From positions 1-8,289 of the forward strand of contig CASEPJ010000005.1 of the NCBI GenBank assembly GCA_949289715.1: a stretch of DNA of 8,289 bases. The letters run 5' to 3'. Made by a program: the position numbers and the translations under genes. The DNA is from an uncultured Clostridia bacterium. GTDB taxonomy: Bacteria; Bacillota; Clostridia; Christensenellales; CASEPJ01. The notes under the pieces are model-generated. The model did no database searches. It was not told the origin of the DNA and saw nothing but the letters and a program-made list of their open reading frames with translations. Below are positions 1-5,763 of the stretch, in pieces. Numbering within the stretch: the stretch's first letter is position 1; every line of letters starts with the position of its first letter.

Positions 1-510
1 CCCAAGAAGATTGGTGCACCATGCATAAATATTTTCAACGGACTGGTGTATTGCGCAGATTGCGGCAACCGCATGTATCTGCATCATAACTGTCGCCAGA
101 CTCAGTGCGACGCTTTTGCGTGCTCGAAGTACAAGCGAGAGTAAGTCAATGACTGCACTTAGCACCACATAACGTATGACTTGTTATATAAGATTGTCTT
201 TAACGATTTGCGGCGAGTGTGCGAAGGTGTTCGTCAACGGCACAACGACTTTACCGAGTTATATAATCGCAAGATGTTCAACAGTATAAGTAGGCGGAAA
301 ACTTCAATTAAAGTTGAATTAAAAAAGTCGGAAGTGCGTTTCACGGAAATAGACGGAATTATTAAAAGGCTTTACGAGGACGATTTATGCGGTAAGATCG
401 GCGAAGAAAGGTTCGCCGTACTTTCCAAAGATTATGAAATTGAACAGTTGAAGCTAAGAAAAAGAATAACTGAAATCAATGCGTATTTAAAGGAAAATGA
501 CGAGTGTTGA
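1..510 (+). pseudogene. Broken large serine recombinase (3' fragment: zinc ribbon and coiled coil)
   Basis: Frame 1 from the first base reads as the middle-to-late part of a large serine recombinase of the Tn4451 TnpX type. Residues 14-22 (GLVYCADCG) are the first half of the recombinase zinc ribbon. Cys41 and the Cys at 154-156 are probably its second half. A Lys/Glu-rich coiled coil follows, containing the family-typical YEDDLCGKIGEERFAVLSKDYE stretch. The catalytic N-terminal domain lies outside the window. Two in-frame stops (TAA 142-144, TAG 160-162) cut the zinc ribbon, while similarity continues in the same frame on both sides. The frame ends at TGA 508-510 without the C-terminal domain usual in this family. 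The open stretch from TTG 181 has no ribosome binding site and is only the tail of this fragment. It is a dead remnant of a mobile element. The family call is confident; the exact subgroup is not. Confidence 0.85.
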
Positions 511-595
511 CGGATTAAATTAGCTTTTTTTTATTGTTATTTAGTGTTATACCTTTTAATAACTCTGATTTGAAATCAATATCGACCATAGTTTT

Positions 596-622
596 CTCCA
601 AATAATCGTTTGTTATTTGGAG
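596..622. repeat. Perfect 10-bp inverted repeat (hairpin)
   Basis: CTCCAAATAA (596-605) and TTATTTGGAG (613-622) are exact reverse complements separated by a 7-base loop. No T-tract follows on either strand, so it is not an obvious terminator. It lies between the recombinase remnant and the terminator at 727-776, so it could be a structural remnant of the mobile element, an operator or part of an RNA. The structure is seen directly; the role is unknown. Confidence 0.6.
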
Positions 623-702
623 TTGATTTGGTGTAATTTTATAGTTGAATTAATAAAGGTACAGTAGAGATGAAATCAGAAATATTGAGAGTGTTCAGTT
701 GG

Positions 703-717
703 GGACTCATCGAGTCC
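703..717. repeat. Small perfect hairpin GGACTC-ATC-GAGTCC
   Basis: A 6-bp perfect stem with a 3-base loop sits 9 bases before the terminator-like hairpin at 727-776. It is G/C-richer than its surroundings. It vaguely recalls a tRNA T-arm end, but no tRNA body precedes it. It may be part of a short structured transcript that ends at the terminator. Confidence 0.45.
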
Positions 718-726
718 GCCAAGAAT

Positions 727-776
727 AAAAATACCCCTATTTTGTTTCGAAAATGACAAGATTAAGGGTGTTTTTT
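727..776 (+). terminator. Probable Rho-independent terminator
   Basis: The arm AAAAATACCCCTA (727-739) pairs with TTAAGGGTGTTTTT (762-775). The stem has one T-G wobble and one C-A mismatch around a core of three C-G pairs, with a long loop, and the 3' arm runs into a T-tract. It would end transcripts entering from the recombinase remnant or from the structured region 596-717. The A-rich 5' arm and U-rich 3' arm are typical of intrinsic terminators. Confidence 0.65.
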
Positions 777-1093
777 ATTGTGTTATACTATATTATTCTG
801 TATTTTTGCTTGTTTTGTTACTAATTATTTAATTAAATTTATTAATAATTTTAAAAATATTTTAAAAAACATCCATATTATCTTTTAAAATTCAACTGGG
901 TTTTGGATATTTTTTGTAATTAAATTATCTGGAAAGAATTTAGTATAAAAATTAAACTGATTTGAGATTAAAAATTTTTACATTTTTATTCAAAATTTAT
1001 GTAATTTTATCTTTTAAATAAAATTTTTTTGTTTTTTATTATAATAATAGTTTTAATAGTTTCCTTTTTTTATTAAAATAATGTATAATAATA
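777..1093. other. A/T-rich spacer with no recognisable gene
   Basis: This stretch is almost entirely A and T, with long T and A runs and stops in every frame. I see no conserved coding region, tRNA or strong hairpin. TATAAT occurs at 1084-1089, but with only a poor -35 partner 17 bases upstream. It separates the mobile-element remnant from the membrane protein gene. Confidence 0.6.
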
Positions 1094-1121
1094 TTGAATT
1101 GTGTATAAATTTACATATATT
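1094..1121 (+). promoter_or_regulatory. Candidate sigma-70 promoter for the membrane protein gene
   Basis: TTGAAT (1094-1099) and TATATT (1116-1121) are separated by 16 bases and would start RNA about 20 bases before the ribosome binding site. Other -10-like boxes (TATAAT 1084-1089, TATAAA 1104-1109) occur in the same A/T-rich stretch, so the exact promoter is uncertain. Confidence 0.4.
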
Positions 1122-1151
1122 CGTTTAAAATTTATTTATGAGGTGGAAAAT

Positions 1152-1610
1152 ATGAAAAAAATGTGGAAAAAAGTTTTTATTTTACTTTGTGCGTATTTAA
1201 GTTCGATTGCTTTTGCCGTAATAGGCGGAGTGATTTGGTATAAAAACGAAGATGAAGAAATTAAAAAAACTTTAAAATCGACTTTAATAGTTTTATTGAT
1301 TTTTACGGGAATTTCTGCTCTTTTAAGTGTTTATAGCAATATAGGCGGACTGTGGCCTAATTATTATGCGTCGGCCGCATATGAAGTATATTCCGTTTTC
1401 AACAATTTAGTCAATATTGCAAAGATAGTAACGTTTGCTGTTTTAATATTAAGAGAGATATTCTTAAACCAGAACGTAGAAACAAGTTGCGAGAAAACTT
1501 TAAATTCCAACAATGCTACAAATAAAAATTCAGATGAATCAAATAACGATAACGATTTAAAAGAATCTTCCGTAATTTCGAATTCGGTAAATAATAACGC
1601 TGATAAATAA
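1152..1610 (+). CDS. Hypothetical three-helix membrane protein with Asn/Asp/Ser-rich tail
   Basis: I do not recognise this 152-residue protein. The start is placed at ATG 1152 because GAGGTGG (1140-1146) lies 5 bases upstream; an earlier in-frame ATG at 1101 has no ribosome binding site and would add a non-hydrophobic leader. After a basic N-terminus (KKMWKK) come three hydrophobic segments at about residues 8-30, 43-62 and 86-105, with a charged loop (KNEDEEIKK) between the first two. Residues 107-152 form a low-complexity, probably disordered tail rich in Asn, Asp, Ser and Glu. The gene is more A/T-rich than the redox genes downstream. It stands alone, with a candidate promoter in front and a clear terminator behind. 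Nearness to a recombinase remnant suggests, but does not prove, that it is accessory DNA. No function is proposed. Confidence 0.75.
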   Translation: MKKMWKKVFILLCAYLSSIAFAVIGGVIWYKNEDEEIKKTLKSTLIVLLIFTGISALLSVYSNIGGLWPNYYASAAYEVYSVFNNLVNIAKIVTFAVLILREIFLNQNVETSCEKTLNSNNATNKNSDESNNDNDLKESSVISNSVNNNADK

Positions 1611-1660
1611 AAATTTTTTAAATTAATAATTGATTTTATAGTTATTAAAAATAGTATTAT

Positions 1661-1700
1661 TGCGAGTCTATTTAAAAGACTTGCATTTTTTTATATTTTT
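1661..1700 (+). terminator. Intrinsic terminator of the membrane protein gene
   Basis: TGCGAGTCT (1661-1669) pairs with AGACTTGCA (1677-1685), a 9-bp stem with one G-T wobble and a 7-base loop. It is followed directly by a T-rich run (1686-1700). It lies 50 bases after the stop codon at 1608-1610 and is a textbook Rho-independent terminator. Confidence 0.85.
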
Positions 1701-1945
1701 GTCATAAAATTAAAATTTTATTTGATTAACTATTTAAAATTAAGAAAATACATAAATACGAATTTAAGTATATTAAAAAAATTATATAAATTTAATGTTT
1801 TTAATAAAAAAACAAAATTTAATATTAAAAATTAAAATATTTTATCGGTTAAAAATATAAATTTTTGTTAAATATAAAATTATAAAAATGTAAAGAATAA
1901 ATTCAATATCGTAAACTTAAAAATAAAAATTATTAAAATTAGGTA
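1701..1945. other. A/T-rich spacer with no recognisable gene
   Basis: Almost pure A/T sequence with stops in all frames on both strands, apart from short chance frames. I see no RNA gene or conserved element between the terminator at 1661-1700 and the promoter at 1946-1974. Confidence 0.6.
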
Positions 1946-1974
1946 TTTACATATTTTAGCAGTAATGCTATAAT
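1946..1974 (+). promoter_or_regulatory. Strong extended -10 sigma-70 promoter of the FAD/[2Fe-2S] operon
   Basis: TTTACA (1946-1951, five of six consensus bases) and a perfect TATAAT (1969-1974) are separated by exactly 17 bases. TG at 1966-1967 gives a full TGnTATAAT extended -10. RNA should start near 1981, leaving a leader of about 45 bases before ATG 2026. I see no clear operator beyond the small palindrome TGATCA at 2008-2013. Confidence 0.85.
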
Positions 1975-2025
1975 AAAAAAGAAAATTAAATAAATAATTT
2001 TTAATAATGATCACAGGAGGAAAAT

Positions 2026-3552
2026 ATGAAGAAATATGATGCCGTAGTAATTGGCGCCGGTAACGGCGGACTTGTAGCGGCAATCCGTTTATTACAGGGT
2101 GGTGCAAAAGTGCTTCTGCTGGAAAAGCATAATTTACCTGGAGGGTTTGCCACAAGTTTTCGTCGTGGCCGATTTGAATTCGAAGCGTCTTTGCATGAAT
2201 TAAACGATTTCGGCACAGCTGATAATTCCGGTGATGTTCGTAATCTTTTTAATGAACTAGGCGTTACAGATAAAATCGATTGGTGGGAGATTCCCGAAGC
2301 TTATCGAGTTATTTCGCAGAATGAAAAAATTGATGCAACTATGCCTTTCGGGGTAAAAGAATTTATAGACAAAATGGAATTTTATGTCCCTAACAGCAGA
2401 ATTTCTATGGAAAGATTTTTCGAACTAGCAAAGGAAATTCATGCAGCGCAAGCTTACAGCAGTTCCGTTAACGGCAAAACAGATTCTAAAATTATGGTTT
2501 CCCAATACGGCAATTTTGTTCGTTGCGGTTCTTATTCCGTCAATGAAGTTTTATTAGCTTTAAAAATGCCCAAAAAAGCCAGAGATATACTTAATGCTTA
2601 TTGGTGTTATTTGGGTGCTCATTGCGATGATTTAAGTTTTGTTCACTATGCTTCAATGGTATATCGTTATATAACCAAAGGAGCGTCAATGCCTAAAATG
2701 AGATCGCACGAAATATCTTTAGCTTTGGCTGAGCGAATCAAAGAATTGGGCGGAGACATTTGGTTTAATACCGAAGCCGTTTCTATTAACACCGATGAAA
2801 AAGACGGCGGTGTGAGCGGAGTAGTGCTGGCAGACGGCAGAGAAATTCCCGTAAGGCATATTATAGCAAATTGTTCGCCCCACTTGGTTTACGGAAAAAT
2901 GATTAAAAACGTTCCCGATAAAATACTTTCCGCAACGAATGCACGTAAATTTGCAGGCAGAGGATTTACTATGTTTTTAGGACTTAATAAAACGGCGGAT
3001 GAACTTGGTATAGAAAATCACAATTATTTTCTCTATGACACAATGGACTCGGTAAAACAATACGAATTGATGAAAAAAATAGATACTAACAGCGTTCAGG
3101 CTACAGTATGTTTAAATAGGGCATATGAAGATTGTTCTCCAAAAGGTACTTGTATGATGTATTTTACGACGCTTTATATGAGTGACGATTGGGGCAATGT
3201 GGAAGCAAAAGACTATTTTAAAACAAAAGACAAAGTAGCCCGTATTATGATAGATCGTTTCGAACGTGATACAAAATGTAAAATTGCCGACAGTATAGAG
3301 GAAATTTCTGTGGCAACTCCAATGACTTATGCAAGATATTGCGGACATCCCGAAGGAGTTATATACGGATACGAATCTCAGTATTGGGACGGGTTAATGC
3401 CCCGATTGCTGATGATGGAAGAAGATTATATGACCAGAGGCCTAAGATTTGCAGGCGGTTATTCAATGCGGCTTTCCGGTTATTCAAGTGCCTATTTTTC
3501 AGGCGATATAACAGGTCGTCAAACTGTTGGCGATATTAGAAAGGAGGGCTAA
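2026..3552 (+). CDS. Phytoene-desaturase/retinol-saturase-like FAD-dependent oxidoreductase
   Basis: A 508-residue flavoprotein of the CrtI / retinol 13,14-saturase superfamily. The N-terminal Rossmann fold is clear: G10-A-G12-N-G-G15 in the first loop and E33 ending the second strand, the usual ADP-ribose binding Glu, followed by PGGFATSFRRGRFEFEASLHEL, typical of this family. A second FAD-contacting region lies near residues 245-285 (DIWFNTEAVSI...IIANCSPHLVYG). The C-terminal flavin motif starts near 472 (GLRFAGGYSMRLSGYSSAYFSGDITGR). There is no signal peptide, so it is cytoplasmic or membrane-peripheral. ATG 2026 is supported by AGGAGG (2015-2020) 5 bases upstream. Family members desaturate, saturate or isomerise double bonds in isoprenoid-like substrates. 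No carotenoid genes are nearby, so the substrate is unknown. The next gene, 3 bases downstream, encodes an NAD(P)H/[2Fe-2S] reductase that could supply electrons, which would favour a reductase role (inference). Confidence 0.85.
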   Translation: MKKYDAVVIGAGNGGLVAAIRLLQGGAKVLLLEKHNLPGGFATSFRRGRFEFEASLHELNDFGTADNSGDVRNLFNELGVTDKIDWWEIPEAYRVISQNEKIDATMPFGVKEFIDKMEFYVPNSRISMERFFELAKEIHAAQAYSSSVNGKTDSKIMVSQYGNFVRCGSYSVNEVLLALKMPKKARDILNAYWCYLGAHCDDLSFVHYASMVYRYITKGASMPKMRSHEISLALAERIKELGGDIWFNTEAVSINTDEKDGGVSGVVLADGREIPVRHIIANCSPHLVYGKMIKNVPDKILSATNARKFAGRGFTMFLGLNKTADELGIENHNYFLYDTMDSVKQYELMKKIDTNSVQATVCLNRAYEDCSPKGTCMMYFTTLYMSDDWGNVEAKDYFKTKDKVARIMIDRFERDTKCKIADSIEEISVATPMTYARYCGHPEGVIYGYESQYWDGLMPRLLMMEEDYMTRGLRFAGGYSMRLSGYSSAYFSGDITGRQTVGDIRKEG

Positions 3553-3555
3553 ATT

Positions 3556-4707
3556 ATGGCATATCGTTTTAAAAAACAAATTTTTGCCTTTATGGATCTT
3601 TTGCGCTTTAAAAATTTAGTTAAAAATCGAAGAAAACACCTTGCAAACGCACCTGCGTTACAACTTCCCGAAAGCTATAAAGTTAATGAAACTGCTGCTA
3701 TACTTCATCCGGGAAATCAAAAAGCCGTTCTTTTATCTGTTGTCGAGGAGACAAAGGACACGAAAACTTACAATTTTAAATTATCCAAACCTATGTTTTT
3801 TAAAGCAGGGCAATATGTTACATTGCAAACAAAAATAGGAGATTCTTTAGTTAAAAGACCTTATGCCATTGCCTCATCTCCTCTTGAAGCACTGCTGGAA
3901 AACAATATTTCCCTAACGGTAAAAAATGTCGGTTTTTTCAGCGGTTGGCTTTTCGATAATGCAAAAGAAGGAGATGAATTTACTATCGGCGATCCTTCCG
4001 GAGATTTTTATTATGATAAAATAAGAGATTTCGAGCATGTTGTAGCTATTGCGGGAGGGAGCGGTATAACTCCGTTTTTCAGTATGGCGAAGGCTATTAA
4101 CGAAGGAAGCGAAGATTTCGATCTTACCATAATTTACGGAGCAAAGACCAAAAACGATTTGATTTTAATAAACGAATTGGAAAATTATAAAAGTGATAAA
4201 TTGCGTTTCGTTTGTGTGCTTAGCGATGAAAAGGACGATAATTTTGAAAAAGGTTTTATAACTGCGGAAATTATAAAAAAATATGCTCCATCCGATAATT
4301 ATACGGTGATGATGTGTGGCCCCGAAGCCATGTATAAATTTGTGGAAAATGAATTGAATGGTATGGGAATTACCAAAAATAAGGTAAGGAAAGAGGCTAA
4401 TTGCGTAAGCGTAAGAGACGTAAAACCCTCCGTTTATAATCTAACCGTAAATATTTCCGATAAAAAATACGAAGTAAAAGCCAATGCCCAAGAAACAATT
4501 TTAACGGCAATGGAACGTGCAGGACTTAACGTGCCTTCTAAATGCAGAGCCGGTGGTTGCGGTTTTTGCCACAGTAAACTTATTAACGGCAGCTTTACAA
4601 TAAGCGGAGATGATAAAAGAAGGCTGGCCGATAAAAAATTCGGTTATATCCATCCTTGTTGCAGTTACCCCGATTCCGATATGGAAATAATTGTTCCGCA
4701 GGGATAA
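3556..4707 (+). CDS. FNR-type flavin reductase with C-terminal plant-type [2Fe-2S] domain
   Basis: A 383-residue electron-transfer protein. After a basic N-terminal extension of about 45 residues comes a ferredoxin-NADP+ reductase-type flavin domain with R101-P-Y-A (the RxYS-like flavin site). The nucleotide-binding domain follows, with G167-G-S-G-I-T-P173 and C254-G-P256. The C-terminal domain (about 293-383) is a plant-type ferredoxin with C330-x4-C335-x2-C338 and C368, 29 residues further on, which is the classical spacing. The domain order resembles phenol hydroxylase and vanillate demethylase reductase components. It should take electrons from NAD(P)H through flavin to [2Fe-2S]. AAGGAGGG (3541-3548) lies inside the end of the preceding gene and the start is 3 bases after its stop, so the two are translationally coupled. 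The obvious partner is the CrtI-like protein upstream. The basic, partly hydrophobic N-terminal extension is unusual and might aid partner or membrane contact. Confidence 0.88.
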   Translation: MAYRFKKQIFAFMDLLRFKNLVKNRRKHLANAPALQLPESYKVNETAAILHPGNQKAVLLSVVEETKDTKTYNFKLSKPMFFKAGQYVTLQTKIGDSLVKRPYAIASSPLEALLENNISLTVKNVGFFSGWLFDNAKEGDEFTIGDPSGDFYYDKIRDFEHVVAIAGGSGITPFFSMAKAINEGSEDFDLTIIYGAKTKNDLILINELENYKSDKLRFVCVLSDEKDDNFEKGFITAEIIKKYAPSDNYTVMMCGPEAMYKFVENELNGMGITKNKVRKEANCVSVRDVKPSVYNLTVNISDKKYEVKANAQETILTAMERAGLNVPSKCRAGGCGFCHSKLINGSFTISGDDKRRLADKKFGYIHPCCSYPDSDMEIIVPQG

Positions 4708-4818
4708 TTCTTTAATTGATGTAAAAATTGTTTTGATTTTAATAATTTAAATGTAATTTTTTGTATTGTTTTATAAACTATTATTAAAAATAAAAGTCTT
4801 ATCAATAAAAATTTATTC

Positions 4819-4852
4819 ATATTTTCCTGCTGAATAAACGGCAGGAAAATAT
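4819..4852. repeat. Perfect 12-bp inverted repeat upstream of the deacetylase gene
   Basis: ATATTTTCCTGC (4819-4830) and GCAGGAAAATAT (4841-4852) are exact reverse complements around a 10-base loop. The right arm ends 14 bases before the ribosome binding site GAGGG (4867-4871) of the next gene. No T-tract follows on the + strand. On the - strand an A/T-rich but mixed stretch follows. A 5'-UTR hairpin or operator for the deacetylase gene fits better than a terminator, though an unusual terminator of the upstream operon remains possible. Confidence 0.6.
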
Positions 4853-4876
4853 ATTTCATTAGATAAGAGGGAAACT

Positions 4877-5557
4877 ATGTGGAACGGAAAAAATAAAGCT
4901 ATAACTTTTTCATTTGACGACGGGAATACGCAAGACGAACGACTTGTCGAATTATTAAACAAATATAATTTAAAATGCACATTCAATTTAAATTCCGGTA
5001 TACAATCGTATGCTTATTATTTTATGTTTAATTCAAAAGAAATACATAGAATGAACGTGTCCGGACTAAAAAAACTGTATAAGGGGCATGAAATCGCCGT
5101 GCATACTTTGACACATCCGCATTTAGAAAATTTGGATAAAGCCACCATATTTAACGAAATAAATCAAGATATAATTAATCTGGCAGCGATTTTCGGATAT
5201 TCTCCCGTGGGAATGGCATATCCTTTCGGAACATATAATCTTGATGTAATTGAAGTAATTAAACGCACCGGTATAAAATATGCGAGAACAGTTAAATCCA
5301 ATTATGATTTTAATTTGCAGAATAATCTTTTGGAATTTAATCCTACCGTGCATTTTGCCGATATGAAAGCGGGCGAACTTATAAAAAAATTTTTAGATTT
5401 GAAAACAGAAACACCTCAAATTTTATATATTTGGGGACATTCCTATGAGATGGAAGAAGAATTCTCATCTTTTACTTTATTTGAAGATTATCTTAAAGAA
5501 CTTTCATTCAGAGAGGATATTTTTTACGGAACCAACAGGGAAGTATTGCTAAAATAA
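4877..5557 (+). CDS. NodB-type polysaccharide deacetylase family protein, cytoplasmic
   Basis: A 226-residue carbohydrate esterase family 4 (NodB fold) protein with all main motifs in order. SFDDG (12-16) holds the catalytic Asp14 and metal-binding Asp15. H76-T-L-T-H80 is the metal-binding HxxxH motif. A114-Y-P-F-G118 forms the third groove motif. L-Y-I-W-G-H188 near the C-terminus carries the catalytic His. Family members remove N-acetyl groups from chitin-like or peptidoglycan sugars using a metal ion. There is no signal peptide or membrane segment, unlike secreted peptidoglycan deacetylases, so it may act inside the cell on a small N- or O-acyl substrate or a glycan precursor (inference). 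ATG 4877 is supported by GAGGG (4867-4871) 5 bases upstream. It lies 169 bases after the redox operon with no convincing promoter between, so it could be transcribed by read-through past the hairpin at 4819-4852. Confidence 0.88.
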   Translation: MWNGKNKAITFSFDDGNTQDERLVELLNKYNLKCTFNLNSGIQSYAYYFMFNSKEIHRMNVSGLKKLYKGHEIAVHTLTHPHLENLDKATIFNEINQDIINLAAIFGYSPVGMAYPFGTYNLDVIEVIKRTGIKYARTVKSNYDFNLQNNLLEFNPTVHFADMKAGELIKKFLDLKTETPQILYIWGHSYEMEEEFSSFTLFEDYLKELSFREDIFYGTNREVLLK

Positions 5558-5640
5558 CAAGATTTTTATGATTTGCTGTATTGTTTTATAATTCATAATT
5601 TCTTTTATTTTAATACTTAATTTAATTTTTACAAGAATTT

Positions 5641-5670
5641 TTGACTTTACTATTTTTTTTAAGTTATAAT
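5641..5670 (+). promoter_or_regulatory. Strong sigma-70 promoter of the CoA-disulfide reductase locus
   Basis: TTGACT (5641-5646, five of six consensus bases) and a perfect TATAAT (5665-5670) are separated by 18 bases, mostly a T-tract. RNA should start near 5677, giving a leader of about 85 bases before ATG 5764. The leader is A/T-rich, and I see no riboswitch-like fold in it. Confidence 0.83.
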
Positions 5671-5763
5671 ATTTAAAGAACTTTAAATAAATTTTCAATT
5701 ATTTAATGCAAAGAAAAAATTGTTTGATTTCTGAAAAATATACCTAAATAAAGCGGAGGGCTT

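Noticed and set aside
181..510. A 109-residue gene starting at TTG 181
   Set aside because: There is no ribosome binding site, and family similarity runs in the same frame upstream through two stops to base 1, so it is the tail of a broken recombinase.
670..756. A 28-codon frame from ATG 670
   Set aside because: It has no good ribosome binding site and runs through the 703-717 hairpin and into the terminator stem and loop. The sequence is better explained as structured non-coding DNA.
1101..1151. An earlier start for the membrane protein at ATG 1101
   Set aside because: No ribosome binding site precedes it, while ATG 1152 has GAGGTGG 5 bases upstream.
1611..2025. CRISPR array or tandem repeats in the A/T-rich spacer
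   Set aside because: There are no regularly spaced repeats; apparent repeats are short A/T runs expected from composition.
1880..2216. Minus-strand open frames at 1880-2155 and 2001-2216
   Set aside because: They are opposite the promoter and N-terminus of the FAD oxidoreductase gene, have no recognisable domains and are antisense shadows. The same holds for the minus-strand frames near 3112-3348, 4665-4859, 5123-5353 and 5901-6320.
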